Shown here: piece after piece, positions 1-8,734 of the stretch | Layout of the letters: each line of letters starts with the position of its first letter | Numbering within the stretch: the stretch's first letter is position 1 | Assembly (NCBI GenBank): GCA_022486625.1 | Contig: JAKVKH010000002.1 | Location: 1 to 64,000 of the forward strand | DNA length: 64,000 nt | Direction of reading: 5' to 3' | Origin: Butyrivibrio sp. | GTDB taxonomy: Bacteria; Bacillota; Clostridia; Lachnospirales; Lachnospiraceae | Made by a program: the position numbers and the translations under genes | The notes under the pieces: generated by a model | Told to the model about the DNA's origin: nothing | The model's database searches: none | The model's input: the letters and a program-made list of their open reading frames with translations, nothing else

Positions 1-52
1 CTTGGAATAATCCTATGATTGTTACTGGTCATGTATGAACGGTACGATACCT

Positions 53-124
53 GGCTCCGTGGTCAAGCGGTTAAGACATCGCCCTTTCACGGCGGTAACA
101 CGAGTTCGAACCTCGTCGGAGTCA
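53..124 (+). tRNA. tRNA-Glu (anticodon TTC)
   Basis: A complete cloverleaf is readable. The acceptor stem GGCTCCG pairs with CGGAGTC (one G-T pair), the T-loop carries GTTCGAACC, and the seven-base anticodon loop CTTTCAC gives anticodon TTC, which reads GAA/GAG. CCA is not encoded. It is the first of two adjacent tRNA genes and may be the tail of a cluster that starts before the window. Confidence 0.95.
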
Positions 125-132
125 TTTTTTGT

Positions 133-172
133 CGATAGATTTCATTTGGATTATGATGTATGAAATTTATCG
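133..172 (+). terminator. hairpin between tRNA-Glu and tRNA-Cys
   Basis: A 13-bp stem (133-145 with 160-172, one G-T pair) with a 14-base loop is followed by an A/T-rich stretch with short T runs. It could end or process the tRNA-Glu transcript. The lack of a clean T tract keeps confidence moderate. Confidence 0.5.
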
Positions 173-192
173 ATTTATTATTTTATATGTAT

Positions 193-263
193 GGTGACAT
201 AGCCAAGCGGTAAGGCACAGGTCTGCAACACCTCCACCGGCGGTTCAAATCCGCCTGTCACCT
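193..263 (+). tRNA. tRNA-Cys (anticodon GCA)
   Basis: The acceptor stem GGTGACA pairs with TGTCACC, the D-arm contains AAGCGGTAAGGC, the anticodon loop CTGCAAC gives GCA, and the T-arm contains GGTTCAAATCC. The discriminator base is T at 263. It lies 68 bases after tRNA-Glu and directly before a strong terminator. Confidence 0.95.
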
Positions 264-267
264 CTCA

Positions 268-298
268 ATCCTGAATGTTTATACATTCAGGATTTTTT
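268..298 (+). terminator. Rho-independent terminator of the tRNA cluster
   Basis: A perfect 10-bp stem (ATCCTGAATG with CATTCAGGAT, loop TTTATA) runs into six Ts, five bases after tRNA-Cys. It closes the tRNA transcription unit and shows that the following coding gene does not begin at the ATG at 275, which lies inside this stem. Confidence 0.9.
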
Positions 299-346
299 AT
301 TATATGTTGTATTGCGAAGACATTAAGGAAAGGTATAATAGTAAAT

Positions 347-1048
347 ATGGATAAAAAAAGCGTAAAAGTAAGTATTTATCATATGAGCGAGATTTTTTTA
401 TATGAATATTATGTAAATCATGAAGACTATGAGATCAGCAGTGCAGATCATGCGGCGGAATATGTGAAACTCGCTGAAAAAGATGAGCAGGAGGGACATA
501 CAGATAAAGCGCTCCAGAATTATCTGAAAGCGCATTTTGAAAACCCCGTGAGTGCGGAGATTTATCATTGTATTATCAAATGTTGCAGGCAGTTGGGGGA
601 TCTACGCGGATTTTATCAATATACGCTGGAAAGTTATGATTATTGTTGTACCCGAGCAGAACTTGCGGGATATTATCGAAACCTTGGGTATTATTATCTG
701 GAAAACTATAAGCCGGAACTTGCAGCGGCGTTATATCGGTACAGTATTTTTTTTTATAAAAGTGAACAGGCAGAGAGTGAGATTGAGTTTCTGAATAAGG
801 CAATGAACAGGCTGATGGCGCAGGAGAGTGCTCAAGAAATCCAGAGACTTTTGAGGAAAGAAAAAATCCCGATACAAGCGAATCAGATTTCTTTGGCTCT
901 TCTGGTAAAAGCGGGAGAAGAAGCAGAAGAAAAAAAGATGTCTGGTCAGGCGATGGATTGTTATAAAATGGTATATGATCTGACACAGGATGAAGAGATA
1001 AAGAACAGAATTTACAGGCTGAAAGATAATGGAAGGTGGGACGTATGA
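347..1048 (+). CDS. TPR-like repeat protein of unknown function
   Basis: A 233-residue protein starting at the ATG at 347. An earlier in-frame ATG at 275 is inside the tRNA terminator. A GGAAAGG motif lies about 12 bases upstream of 347. Helical pairs rich in Tyr, Ala and Glu between about residues 50 and 170 (for example GYYYLENYKPELAAALY) look like tetratricopeptide repeats, which mediate protein contacts. No signal peptide, membrane segment or catalytic motif is visible. The stop codon overlaps the start of the nitroreductase-like gene (ATGA at 1045-1048), so the two are probably translated together. The specific role is not recognisable. Confidence 0.7.
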   Translation: MDKKSVKVSIYHMSEIFLYEYYVNHEDYEISSADHAAEYVKLAEKDEQEGHTDKALQNYLKAHFENPVSAEIYHCIIKCCRQLGDLRGFYQYTLESYDYCCTRAELAGYYRNLGYYYLENYKPELAAALYRYSIFFYKSEQAESEIEFLNKAMNRLMAQESAQEIQRLLRKEKIPIQANQISLALLVKAGEEAEEKKMSGQAMDCYKMVYDLTQDEEIKNRIYRLKDNGRWDV

Positions 1049-1623
1049 TCAGAGATCTTGTTCAGAAAAATCGAAGTTATCGTGGATATGATGAAAGTTA
1101 CCATTTTACAAGAGATAAGCTGGAGGAATTTGTTGACTGCACCAGATTTTGCGCATCAAGTGTAAATGCACAGCCGTTAAAGTATTATATTGCATGGGAA
1201 AAGGAAACAGTTGAAAAAATACAGACACTGACGCATTGGGCTGCAGCACTTCCACAATTGGAACTTCCACATATGGGAAAACATCCGACTGCATTTATAG
1301 TAATCTGTCAGGATCTGCAGATTGATTCAAATCAGAATCGTTTTCAACGTGATATCGGTATAGCAGCACAGACGATACTACTGGCTGCAGTGGAGCAGGG
1401 GCTTGGCGGCTGTATGATCGGAAACTTTCAGGCGGGTGATCTGAAAAAGGCATTGCAACTTGGTGCGGAGATTCAGCCGATGCTGGTAGTTGCACTCGGA
1501 AAACCGGCGGAGAAAATTGTGCTGACAGAGGTTGGAACTGATGGAAGTACTGCATATTACAGGGATGAAGAGGATGTTCATTATGTACCAAAACGAAGCC
1601 TGAAATCAGAGCTTCTGAATTGA
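1045..1623 (+). CDS. nitroreductase family protein
   Basis: A 192-residue protein of the size usual for FMN-dependent nitroreductase-like oxidoreductases. The N-terminal motif RSYRGYDES matches the family's RRSxRxF FMN-phosphate binding start. A glycine-rich segment near residue 130 (EQGLGGCMIG) is the other family hallmark, and the final region VVALGKPAE is also typical. The substrate cannot be told; these enzymes reduce nitro compounds, quinones or flavins using NAD(P)H in the cytoplasm. The ATG at 1045 overlaps the previous stop and has GGAAGG about 8 bases upstream. An in-frame GTG at 1036 is a weaker start. Confidence 0.85.
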   Translation: MIRDLVQKNRSYRGYDESYHFTRDKLEEFVDCTRFCASSVNAQPLKYYIAWEKETVEKIQTLTHWAAALPQLELPHMGKHPTAFIVICQDLQIDSNQNRFQRDIGIAAQTILLAAVEQGLGGCMIGNFQAGDLKKALQLGAEIQPMLVVALGKPAEKIVLTEVGTDGSTAYYRDEEDVHYVPKRSLKSELLN

Positions 1624-1659
1624 TAATGAGAATATGAAAGCGGAGGAATCAGAAAAGGT

Positions 1660-2577
1660 ATGGCGGAAGAAAAGATGGAATCAATGGAAGATTTTAAGGA
1701 TGAGCTTGACCGTTCATTTCGGAAAATCAACGAAGGGGATATTCTGACGGGAACAGTGATCAGCGTTGGCGATGAATATATTGCGCTTGATCTTAAGTAT
1801 TATACGCAGGGAATTATCCGCACGGAAGATCTCAGTGAAGATCCGAAGTTTTCAGCAAGAAGAGAGATTAATGTAGGGGACGAAGTTACGGCAACTGTAA
1901 TCAGTACAGATGATGGGAAGGGAAATATTCTTTTATCCAGAAAAGAAGCTACACAGGTTCTTGCATGGGATAAGTTGAAGGATGACATGGAAAAAAAGAT
2001 CGATCTGGAAGTAACAGTATCCGAAGCTGTAAAAAGTGGAGTAGTTGCTTTTCTGGAAGGCATTCGTGGATTTATTCCTGCATCAAAGCTGGATCTGTCT
2101 TATGTGGATGAGAAGGAACTTCCGGCGTATGTGGGCAAAAAGCTTATGGTCAGAGTCATTACTGTAGATCAGGAATCGGAAAAGCTTGTGATGTCTGCGA
2201 AGGAAATTCTGAAGGAAAAGGCTGATCAGACAAGATCTGAGAAGATATCCAATATTGAGGTAGGACTGGTAACTGAAGGAACCGTTGAGAGTCTTCAACT
2301 ATATGGTGCATTTATTGACCTTGGAAATGGTATTTCCGGTCTGGTGCATATTTCACAGATCTGCAACCAGAGAATTGCTAATCCGGGTTCAGTACTTAAG
2401 GTCGGAGAGAAGGTCAAAGTGAAGGTTATTGCGATCAAGGAAGGCAAGCTCAGTCTCAGTATGAAAGCACTTGAGGATGTTGCTGCAACAGAAATTACAG
2501 AAGAAAAAATCGATTATAAGAGTGAGGGAGATGCAACAACATCACTTGCTGCATTGCTGAAAAAGGCTGGATTCTGA
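1660..2577 (+). CDS. S1 RNA-binding domain protein (ribosomal protein S1-like)
   Basis: A 305-residue protein with three S1-type OB folds at roughly residues 20-90, 105-180 and 200-275. Each shows the pattern of entry strand (GDILTGTVISVGDEYIAL), GxRGFIPASKL or GISGLVHISQI, and exit strand (KLSLSMKAL). Three repeats rather than four to six make this a short S1-type protein as found in Firmicutes (YpfD-like), likely helping mRNA binding on the ribosome or acting as a general RNA chaperone. A GGAGG motif lies 13 bases before the ATG with a second AAAGG closer in. It sits between the nitroreductase and GTPase genes on the same strand. Confidence 0.85.
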   Translation: MAEEKMESMEDFKDELDRSFRKINEGDILTGTVISVGDEYIALDLKYYTQGIIRTEDLSEDPKFSARREINVGDEVTATVISTDDGKGNILLSRKEATQVLAWDKLKDDMEKKIDLEVTVSEAVKSGVVAFLEGIRGFIPASKLDLSYVDEKELPAYVGKKLMVRVITVDQESEKLVMSAKEILKEKADQTRSEKISNIEVGLVTEGTVESLQLYGAFIDLGNGISGLVHISQICNQRIANPGSVLKVGEKVKVKVIAIKEGKLSLSMKALEDVAATEITEEKIDYKSEGDATTSLAALLKKAGF

Positions 2578-2615
2578 TTTTTTCTATAAATTTGCAGTAC
2601 AGAAATGGAGTCAGC

Positions 2616-3746
2616 ATGAAAAAATTTCCGAAGGAACCGGTACCGGTTACGCTTATTACGGGATATCTCGGAGCAGGTAAAACGACACTTTTGAATCATG
2701 TGCTGAATAACCAACAGGGATATCATATTGCGGTGATTGTAAATGATATCGGAGAAGTGAATATTGATGCCGGGCTGATCGCCAATGGTGCGAATATTAA
2801 GGACAAAGCGGGGCTGGTACCGTTGTCAAACGGCTGTATTTGCTGCACGCTCAAGACGGATCTTGTAAGGCAGCTTGCGGAGTTGATCAGCACGGGCAGA
2901 TATGATTACATCGTTATAGAAGCGAGCGGAATCTGTGAACCGATTCCGATTGCACAGACGATTGCAATGCTGGACGGATCCATGCAGAATTCCAGAATCC
3001 CGAAGCTGTGCAGACTGGACGGTATTGTTTCTGTGGTAGATACGATGCGCCTTGCATCTGAGTTTCATTGCGGTGAGCAGTTGATGAAGACAGACCGCAC
3101 TGAAGACGATATTGAGACGCTTTTAGTGCAGCAGATTGAGTTCTGCACGACTGTTGTTATGAATAAGGCGGATATGGTCTCCGCAGAGCAGATGAAACAG
3201 GTACGTGCAGTAGTGAAAAAGTTGCAGCCGGAGGCCAGAATTCTGGAGACTTCTTATGGAAAGCTGGATATCGGAGAAGTTCTGAATACGCACGCATTCC
3301 ATTTTGACAGAGTTTATCAGTCTGCCGGATGGATTCAGGCAATGAACGGGGAAGATGAGCATGAGCCGGAAGTACTGGAATACGGGATCGGTACATTTGT
3401 ATATGAAAGAAGACGATCGGTTAACAGGAAGAAACTGGAACTTCTGATCAGAAAATGGCCTGGAAGCATTATCCGAACAAAAGGGATCATGTGGCTTTCG
3501 GATAGTAATGTAAAATCATATGTTTTTGAACAGGTGGGGAAACAGGTATCCATCAGTTATAATGGAGACTGGATTGCAGCAGGCGAGCCTGCCGAAGTAC
3601 AGAAAGCGCTGAAGGCTGATCCGGATGTACGCGCTTCTTGGGACAGCAGGTGTGGTGACCGACTGAATAAGCTTGTCTTTATCGGAAGAGAAATGGATCA
3701 GGCACAGATTATCAGAGAACTTGATGAATGTCTGGATCCGGAATAG
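2616..3746 (+). CDS. CobW/COG0523-family GTPase (putative metal chaperone)
   Basis: A 376-residue G3E-family GTPase. The P-loop GYLGAGKTT is near residue 20, the signature metal-binding CxCC motif appears as GCICC near residue 75, the switch region contains EASGICEP, and NKAD near residue 190 gives guanine specificity. A CobW C-terminal domain follows from about residue 255. Members insert or deliver metals such as zinc, cobalt or nickel; which metal applies here cannot be read from the sequence. The ATG at 2616 is preferred over an in-frame TTG at 2592 because GGAG lies five bases before it. The gene is followed closely by a sirtuin gene whose protein has a structural zinc site. Confidence 0.9.
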   Translation: MKKFPKEPVPVTLITGYLGAGKTTLLNHVLNNQQGYHIAVIVNDIGEVNIDAGLIANGANIKDKAGLVPLSNGCICCTLKTDLVRQLAELISTGRYDYIVIEASGICEPIPIAQTIAMLDGSMQNSRIPKLCRLDGIVSVVDTMRLASEFHCGEQLMKTDRTEDDIETLLVQQIEFCTTVVMNKADMVSAEQMKQVRAVVKKLQPEARILETSYGKLDIGEVLNTHAFHFDRVYQSAGWIQAMNGEDEHEPEVLEYGIGTFVYERRRSVNRKKLELLIRKWPGSIIRTKGIMWLSDSNVKSYVFEQVGKQVSISYNGDWIAAGEPAEVQKALKADPDVRASWDSRCGDRLNKLVFIGREMDQAQIIRELDECLDPE

Positions 3747-3759
3747 AAACGGAGAGTGT

Positions 3760-4479
3760 ATGGGTCGTGAAGAAATAGAACTTTTGAAAAAAACAGTTGC
3801 TGAAAGTGACAATATTGTTTTTTTTGGTGGCGCAGGGGTGTCCACAGAAAGCGGGATACCGGATTTCAGGAGTAAGGATGGCCTATACAGCCAGAAATAT
3901 AAATATCCTCCGGAGCAGATTGTGAGTCATACTTTTTATGAAAAGATGCCGGAAGAGTTTTTTAGATTTTACCGTGACAGAATGCTTTATCCGGATGCAA
4001 AACCGAATAAGGCACATCTGAAGCTGGCACAATGGGAAAAAGAGGGAAAGCTGAAAGCAATTATCACGCAGAATATCGATGGACTGCATCAGGCAGCCGG
4101 CAGTCGGAAAGTTCTGGAACTTCATGGAAGTGTTCTGAGAAATTACTGTGAGAAGTGTGGGAAATTCTATGATATGGAATCTGTGCTTCATGGGGAGGGA
4201 GTTCCGAAATGCAGTTGCGGTGGCAGAATCAAACCAGATGTTGTGCTGTATGAGGAAGGGCTTGATCAGGGAATTCTTGAAGAGGCAGTCAGATATATCA
4301 GTGAGGCTGATGTGTTGATTATCGGTGGAACTTCTCTGGCGGTATACCCGGCAGCGGGGCTGATAGACTATTACAGAGGCAATAAACTGATTGTAATTAA
4401 TCGTTCGGCAACACCAAGAGACAGTCAGGCAGATCTTCTGATACAGGGCAGTATAGGAGAGATTCTGGATCAGTTATGA
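3760..4479 (+). CDS. NAD-dependent protein deacylase, Sir2 family
   Basis: A 239-residue sirtuin. The NAD-binding motif GAGVSTESGIPDFRS is near residue 28, TQNIDGLHQAAG with the adjacent ELHGS histidine forms the catalytic core, and a four-cysteine zinc site is formed by CEKCG and CSCGG. The family removes acyl groups from lysines using NAD+, giving nicotinamide and O-acyl-ADP-ribose. The ATG at 3760 has GGAGAG five bases upstream; the open frame extends further 5' into the GTPase gene but without a good site. The stop overlaps the start of the DUF951 gene (ATGA), suggesting coupling. Confidence 0.93.
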   Translation: MGREEIELLKKTVAESDNIVFFGGAGVSTESGIPDFRSKDGLYSQKYKYPPEQIVSHTFYEKMPEEFFRFYRDRMLYPDAKPNKAHLKLAQWEKEGKLKAIITQNIDGLHQAAGSRKVLELHGSVLRNYCEKCGKFYDMESVLHGEGVPKCSCGGRIKPDVVLYEEGLDQGILEEAVRYISEADVLIIGGTSLAVYPAAGLIDYYRGNKLIVINRSATPRDSQADLLIQGSIGEILDQL

Positions 4480-4703
4480 ACGGGACGGAAAAAATGGAAA
4501 TCAATGTTGGCGATGTGATCAGAATGAAAAAGGTGCATCCATGTGGCAGCTATGAATGGGAAGTCCTGCGCTCGGGTGCAGATTTTAGGCTGAAGTGTTG
4601 CGGCTGCGGACATCAGATCATGATCCCAAGAAAAGCAGTGGAAAAAAATGTTCGTGAGATCAGACCGGGTAGTGAAAATAAAAAGACGGAATGTTCTCAG
4701 TAA
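4476..4703 (+). CDS. DUF951 family small protein
   Basis: A 75-residue protein matching the DUF951 pattern: a GDVIRMKKVHPCGSYEWEV start, then RLKCCGCGHQIMIPR, and a basic tail. The conserved His-Pro-Cys-Gly and Cys-x-x-Cys elements suggest a small metal-binding or nucleic-acid-binding fold, but the function is unknown. Its start overlaps the sirtuin stop by four bases, so it is the last gene of that chain. From what is known of Firmicutes, DUF951 genes often sit just before rpsF, as here. Confidence 0.85.
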   Translation: MNGTEKMEINVGDVIRMKKVHPCGSYEWEVLRSGADFRLKCCGCGHQIMIPRKAVEKNVREIRPGSENKKTECSQ

Positions 4704-4747
4704 TGTAATGCCGTGCAATGAAATATCGAGAATAAAAGTAAAAAAGC

Positions 4748-4776
4748 TTGCATCCTTTGGCCTCATATGATAATAT
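4748..4776 (+). promoter_or_regulatory. candidate promoter of rpsF-ssb-rpsR
   Basis: TTGCAT (4748-4753) and TAATAT (4771-4776) are 17 bases apart, upstream of rpsF. The hexamers match the vegetative consensus only moderately. A transcript would carry about 65 bases of leader including the hairpin at 4801-4820. Confidence 0.45.
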
Positions 4777-4800
4777 ATAACTCCGTGATATAAATTCCTT

Positions 4801-4820
4801 GCTCCTGTTATGGCAGGGGC
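4801..4820 (+). promoter_or_regulatory. leader hairpin before rpsF
   Basis: A 7-bp stem (GCTCCTG with CAGGGGC, one T-G pair, six-base loop) ends 11 bases before the rpsF ribosome binding site. Many bacteria regulate rpsF through an S6:S18-binding leader. The CCG-containing bulge of that motif could not be assigned here, so this is only a candidate control element. Confidence 0.35.
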
Positions 4821-4845
4821 CAGAGACCAAAAGGAGGTAAGTAGC

Positions 4846-5136
4846 ATGAACAAGTATGAATTAGCCGTTGTTGTCAGCGCAAAGATCGAAGACGATGCAA
4901 GAGCAGAAGTCGTTGACAAATGTAAGGCTCTGATCGAGAGATTCGGTGGTCAGATTACCAATGTCGATGATTGGGGTAAGAAGAAGCTCGCTTATGAAAT
5001 TGATAAGATGAACGAAGCTTTCTATTATTTCATCCAGTTTGACGCTGAAGGTACTGTACCTGCAGAACTCGAGTCCCGTGTTCGTATTCTGGACAACGTC
5101 ATCAGATATTTATGCGTAAGACGCGACGAGGCATAA
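4846..5136 (+). CDS. rpsF: 30S ribosomal protein S6
   Basis: A 96-residue protein with the S6 signature: MNKYELAVVV at the start, DDWGKKKLAYEI in the middle and IRYLCVRRD at the end. S6 binds 16S rRNA with S18 in the platform of the small subunit. An AAGGAGG site at 4830-4836 ends ten bases before the ATG at 4846, which matches the family's length; the in-frame ATG at 4810 would sit inside the leader hairpin. It heads the conserved rpsF-ssb-rpsR operon. Confidence 0.97.
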   Translation: MNKYELAVVVSAKIEDDARAEVVDKCKALIERFGGQITNVDDWGKKKLAYEIDKMNEAFYYFIQFDAEGTVPAELESRVRILDNVIRYLCVRRDEA

Positions 5137-5155
5137 TAGTAAAGGACGAAGATAG

Positions 5156-5617
5156 ATGAATAAAGTTATACTTATGGGACGTTTAACCAGGGATCCTGAT
5201 GTCAGATATACACAGGGTGAAAGCCCGGCAGCAATTGCAAGATATACACTTGCAGTAGACCGCAGATTTGTAAGAAGAGACCAGCAGGATGCACAGACTG
5301 CCGACTTTATCGGCATTGTTGCATTTGGTAAAGCTGGAGAATTTGCAGAGAAGTATCTGAAAAAAGGCACAAAAGTTATAGTCACAGGCCGTATCCAGAC
5401 GGGTAGTTACACCAATAAGGAAGGTCAGAAAGTATATACTACAGATATCGTTGCGGAAGATCAGGAATTTGCAGAAAGCAAGAATGCTGCGGGCAGTAAC
5501 GGAGGATTCTCCGGAGCTGGTAACAATGCATCTGCCGGAGCAGAGAAACCTGTAGCGGCAGGCGATGGATTCATGAATATTCCGGATGGAATTGATGAAG
5601 AGCTGCCGTTTAACTGA
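5156..5617 (+). CDS. ssb: single-stranded DNA-binding protein
   Basis: A 153-residue SSB. The OB fold covers about residues 1-108 (NKVILMGRLTRDPDVRYT, then VTGRIQTGSYTNKEGQ). A Gly/Ser/Ala-rich flexible linker follows, and the acidic C-terminal tip ends DEELPFN, the docking peptide for replication and repair partners. It binds ssDNA as a tetramer during replication, recombination and repair. It lies between rpsF and rpsR, the usual Firmicutes order. Confidence 0.97.
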   Translation: MNKVILMGRLTRDPDVRYTQGESPAAIARYTLAVDRRFVRRDQQDAQTADFIGIVAFGKAGEFAEKYLKKGTKVIVTGRIQTGSYTNKEGQKVYTTDIVAEDQEFAESKNAAGSNGGFSGAGNNASAGAEKPVAAGDGFMNIPDGIDEELPFN

Positions 5618-5674
5618 GAAATAGCGTAGAACGCCAGTCAAAATTCTGACTGATTTTGGATAGGAGGTAAAAAA

Positions 5675-5938
5675 ATGGCTTTCAACAAGGCAGATAGATC
5701 TGATTCTTCCATGAGAAGAAAAGGTGGAATGCATAGAAGAAAGAAAGTTTGCGTATTCTGTGGTAAAGATCATGCGATCGATTACAAGGATATTGCAATG
5801 TTAAAGAAGTATGTTTCCGAAAGTGGAAAGATTCTTCCGAGACGTATTACAGGAAATTGCGCAAAGCATCAGAGAGAGATCACGGTGGCTGTAAAGCGTG
5901 CCAGACATCTTGCTATGATGCCGTATGTAGCAGATTGA
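5675..5938 (+). CDS. rpsR: 30S ribosomal protein S18
   Basis: An 87-residue S18 with the basic core [30 protein letters not shown]. It retains cysteines in VCVFCGKDH and NCAKHQ, as in the metal-binding C+ form of S18. It pairs with S6 on 16S rRNA. A TAGGAGG site precedes the ATG, and a small CAGTCA/TGACTG hairpin (5635-5652) lies between ssb and this gene. A terminator follows 22 bases after the stop. Confidence 0.97.
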   Translation: MAFNKADRSDSSMRRKGGMHRRKKVCVFCGKDHAIDYKDIAMLKKYVSESGKILPRRITGNCAKHQREITVAVKRARHLAMMPYVAD

Positions 5939-5960
5939 TCATTATGTGATAATGACTGAG

Positions 5961-5990
5961 ACGGACACTCCTTTTGGAGTGTCCGTTTTT
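5961..5990 (+). terminator. Rho-independent terminator after rpsR
   Basis: A perfect 11-bp stem (ACGGACACTCC with GGAGTGTCCGT, TTTT loop) leads into a T run. It separates the rpsF-ssb-rpsR unit from gdpP-rplI-dnaB. Confidence 0.93.
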
Positions 5991-6017
5991 GCTATTGAAA
6001 ATGTTATATGTTATAAT
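5988..6017 (+). promoter_or_regulatory. candidate promoter upstream of the gdpP leader
   Basis: A consensus TATAAT lies at 6012-6017 with TTTGCT at 5988-5993, 18 bases upstream. Transcription would start near 6024, right at the first hairpin of the array at 6025-6148, giving gdpP a structured leader of about 185 bases. Confidence 0.55.
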
Positions 6018-6024
6018 GTTCGCG

Positions 6025-6148
6025 GTGGCAATGAGCAGTGCCACGAATCAAAAGAGAAAAAGCGAAGACAGCTTGCAGACGGTAGCGTTTTCTCTTTTGA
6101 TTCGGGATAGGGCGAAGCCCGCGATTCATCGAACCTGTTCGATGAATC
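6025..6148 (+). repeat. array of four hairpins upstream of gdpP
   Basis: Four inverted repeats follow one another: a 6-bp stem at 6025-6044; a perfect 16-bp stem with arms 6045-6060 and 6088-6103; GGGC-GAA-GCCC at 6110-6120; and a perfect 12-bp stem with a two-base loop at 6123-6148. No plausible protein is encoded. It could be a structured leader, a small RNA or a miniature repeat element. No flanking target duplication was recognised. Confidence 0.8.
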
Positions 6149-6208
6149 AGCACGGCGAATACAGCTAATAGAATCATTACCTGAATATTCTGAAAGGCTG
6201 AATCAGCG

Positions 6209-8266
6209 ATGAAAAAGGCAAGAGTGAAATTAAAGGGAAGACTTCATACATACATGCAGACATTTATGTATCTTGGAGTAATCCTTTTCATAGTTAATAT
6301 TTTGATCTATATTACTTCAGGCTTTGAACCGGGAATTATCGTATCGGTATTCACTGCTTTCTATTTTGTTGTCGTTATCTATATGAATATGCGGACAAGA
6401 CCGATCATTATGAATGAGCTGATCAGTTTTGCAACGCAGTATGGCCAGATTCAGAAACGCCTGCTTCGGGAACTGGATCTGCCAAGCGCATTTTTGGATG
6501 ATACAGGTAAGGTGATATGGACGAATGTTGCCTTTGAAAAGGTGATTCATCAGGAAAAAGGATACAGGAAATCAATCACGTCTCTTTTTCCTTCGATTAC
6601 TGCAGATAAATTCCCCGCTTCGGATGATGAAGAAACAGAAATTGATCTCAGTTATGAGGGAAGCAGTTTTGTCATGCGACTTCGTAAAATCTCACTTCGG
6701 GAGATGGCAGTCAACAGCGATATCATTGAGGCACGGGGGTATGAAGGGTACCTGATTGCAGTATATCTTTTTGATGAGACGGCACTTCGCCTTGCCATAC
6801 AGGAGGTAGATGATCAGAGTCTGGCTGCAGGACTGATTTATCTGGACAATTATGATGAGGCGCTGGAAAGCGTGGAAGAAGTAAGAAGATCACTTCTGAT
6901 CGCGTTGATTGATCGTAAAATCAATAAATATATTGCATCCTGCGATGGAATTGCCAAGAAACTTGAAAAGGATAAATATTTCATTGTTCTTCCCAAAAAA
7001 TCATGCAAGATGTTGCAAGAAAATAAATTTGATATTCTGGACGATGTAAAAACAGTCAATATTGGTAACGAAATGGCGGTAACGCTTAGTATCGGTATCG
7101 GAATCAACGGATTGTCCTATGCGCAGAATTATGAATTCGCGCGGAATGCAATTGATCTTGCACTCGGACGTGGCGGAGATCAGGCTGTTGTAAAGACACC
7201 GGATAATACCGTGTACTATGGCGGTAAAAGTCAGCAGGTTGAGAAGAGCACAAGAGTCAAGGCCAGAGTTAAAGCACATGCACTCAAGGAGATTATTGCC
7301 GGCAAGGATACGGTTATTGTCATGGGGCATCGCATGGGTGATGTTGACAGTTTTGGTGCTTCAATTGGTATTTACCGTATTTCGAAGACACTGGATAAAA
7401 AGTGTCATATCGTGCTGAATGATGTGACAACATCAATGAAGCCGCTTGTAGATTTGTTCAAGGAGAACCCGGAGTATGAAAGTGATATGATCATCGGCAG
7501 TCAGCAGGCAATTGATCTTGCAAGCAATAATGCGGTTCTGGTTGTTGTTGATGTTAATAAACCGAGTATTACAGAATGTCCGGAGCTTCTGAGATTCTGT
7601 AAGAATATTGTTGTGTTTGATCATCACAGGCAGGGAACAGAAGTTGTTGAAAATGCGACACTTTCCTATGTGGAGCCATATGCTTCTTCCACCTGCGAGA
7701 TGGTTTCAGAGATTCTTCAGTATATCGGAGAAAATGTTAAGATTCACACAGAAGAAGCAGACAGCATGTATTCCGGAATCATGATTGATACGAATAATTT
7801 CATGACGAAGACCGGGGTCAGAACGTTTGAAGCAGCAGCTTTTTTGCGGAGAAACGGTGCTGATGTGACGCGTGTGCGCAAGCTGTTCCGTGAGGATGCA
7901 AATGAGTATAAGGCAAAGGCTGATGCAGTCGGTCAGGCTGAAATATACAGGAATGCCTATGCAATTTCAATCTGCGCAGGCGAAGATGTGCAGAGCCCGA
8001 CCATTATTGGTGCGCAGGCAGCCAATGAGCTGCTGAATATCAAAGGGGTCAAGGCAAGTTTTATTTGCACGGAATATCAGAACAAGATCTATGTCAGTGC
8101 CAGGTCCATTGATGAAGTGAATGTACAGGTTATCATGGAGCATCTTGGCGGCGGCGGTCATATGAACGTTGCAGCCTGCCAGATGGAAGGCGTTTCCCTG
8201 ACAGAAGCAATCGGCGTAATCAAACATACACTTGACTCGATGATAGAGGAAGGAGAACTTAACTGA
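6209..8266 (+). CDS. gdpP: cyclic-di-AMP phosphodiesterase GdpP
   Basis: A 685-residue membrane protein with two N-terminal transmembrane helices (about residues 18-60), a PAS-like domain (about 85-155), a degenerate GGDEF domain (about 175-305) and a C-terminal DHH/DHHA1 phosphodiesterase. Catalytic motifs are [12 protein letters not shown] near residue 372, DHHRQG near 471 and GGGGH near 648. It hydrolyses c-di-AMP to pApA and so affects potassium balance, wall stress and beta-lactam tolerance. It is followed by rplI with one base between, then dnaB, the usual Firmicutes order. A strongly structured leader precedes it. Confidence 0.96.
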   Translation: MKKARVKLKGRLHTYMQTFMYLGVILFIVNILIYITSGFEPGIIVSVFTAFYFVVVIYMNMRTRPIIMNELISFATQYGQIQKRLLRELDLPSAFLDDTGKVIWTNVAFEKVIHQEKGYRKSITSLFPSITADKFPASDDEETEIDLSYEGSSFVMRLRKISLREMAVNSDIIEARGYEGYLIAVYLFDETALRLAIQEVDDQSLAAGLIYLDNYDEALESVEEVRRSLLIALIDRKINKYIASCDGIAKKLEKDKYFIVLPKKSCKMLQENKFDILDDVKTVNIGNEMAVTLSIGIGINGLSYAQNYEFARNAIDLALGRGGDQAVVKTPDNTVYYGGKSQQVEKSTRVKARVKAHALKEIIAGKDTVIVMGHRMGDVDSFGASIGIYRISKTLDKKCHIVLNDVTTSMKPLVDLFKENPEYESDMIIGSQQAIDLASNNAVLVVVDVNKPSITECPELLRFCKNIVVFDHHRQGTEVVENATLSYVEPYASSTCEMVSEILQYIGENVKIHTEEADSMYSGIMIDTNNFMTKTGVRTFEAAAFLRRNGADVTRVRKLFREDANEYKAKADAVGQAEIYRNAYAISICAGEDVQSPTIIGAQAANELLNIKGVKASFICTEYQNKIYVSARSIDEVNVQVIMEHLGGGGHMNVAACQMEGVSLTEAIGVIKHTLDSMIEEGELN

Positions 8267-8267
8267 T

Positions 8268-8714
8268 ATGCAGGTAATATTACTTGAAGATGTAAAAACA
8301 CTTGGAAAAAAAGGACAGATCGTCAAGGTAAGCGACGGTTATGCAACGAATTTTGTTTTACCTAAAAAGCTTGGGGTAGAAGCGACACCAAAGAATCTGA
8401 ATGATCTCAAGGTCCAGCAGAAGCGTGATGAGAAGGCTGCTGCTGAACTTCTGGCACAGGCACAGGAATTTGGAAAGAAAGTGGAGTCAGTGACAGTTAA
8501 GGTCAGCATGAAGGGCGGAGAAGGCGGAAAGGTATTCGGTTCCGTTTCTTCCAAGGAAATTGCAACGGCAGCAAAGCAGCAGTTCGGATTCGATATTGAC
8601 AAGAAAAAGTTGCAGTTGGCAGAACCAATCAAATCTTTTGGCGTATTTGAAATTCCAGTTAAACTTCATCCGCAGGTAACCAGTAAGTTGAAAGTATCTG
8701 TTACAGAACAGTAA
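8268..8714 (+). CDS. rplI: 50S ribosomal protein L9
   Basis: A 148-residue L9: N-terminal domain [17 protein letters not shown] with [13 protein letters not shown], a long connecting helix rich in Lys and Ala, and a C-terminal domain with [14 protein letters not shown]9 binds 23S rRNA near the L1 stalk and reduces frameshifting. The ATG lies one base after the gdpP stop, with AGGAAGGAG inside the end of gdpP acting as its ribosome site. Confidence 0.97.
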   Translation: MQVILLEDVKTLGKKGQIVKVSDGYATNFVLPKKLGVEATPKNLNDLKVQQKRDEKAAAELLAQAQEFGKKVESVTVKVSMKGGEGGKVFGSVSSKEIATAAKQQFGFDIDKKKLQLAEPIKSFGVFEIPVKLHPQVTSKLKVSVTEQ

Positions 8715-8734
8715 CAGTCAGTTAAGGGGAAATT

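Noticed and set aside
4704-4845. S6:S18 ribosomal leader motif before rpsF
   Set aside because: A hairpin is present but the characteristic CCG bulge and paired context could not be assigned with confidence.
5974-6168. 64-codon plus-strand frame between rpsR and gdpP
   Set aside because: It begins inside the rpsR terminator stem and spans the inverted repeats; the predicted peptide has no family features.
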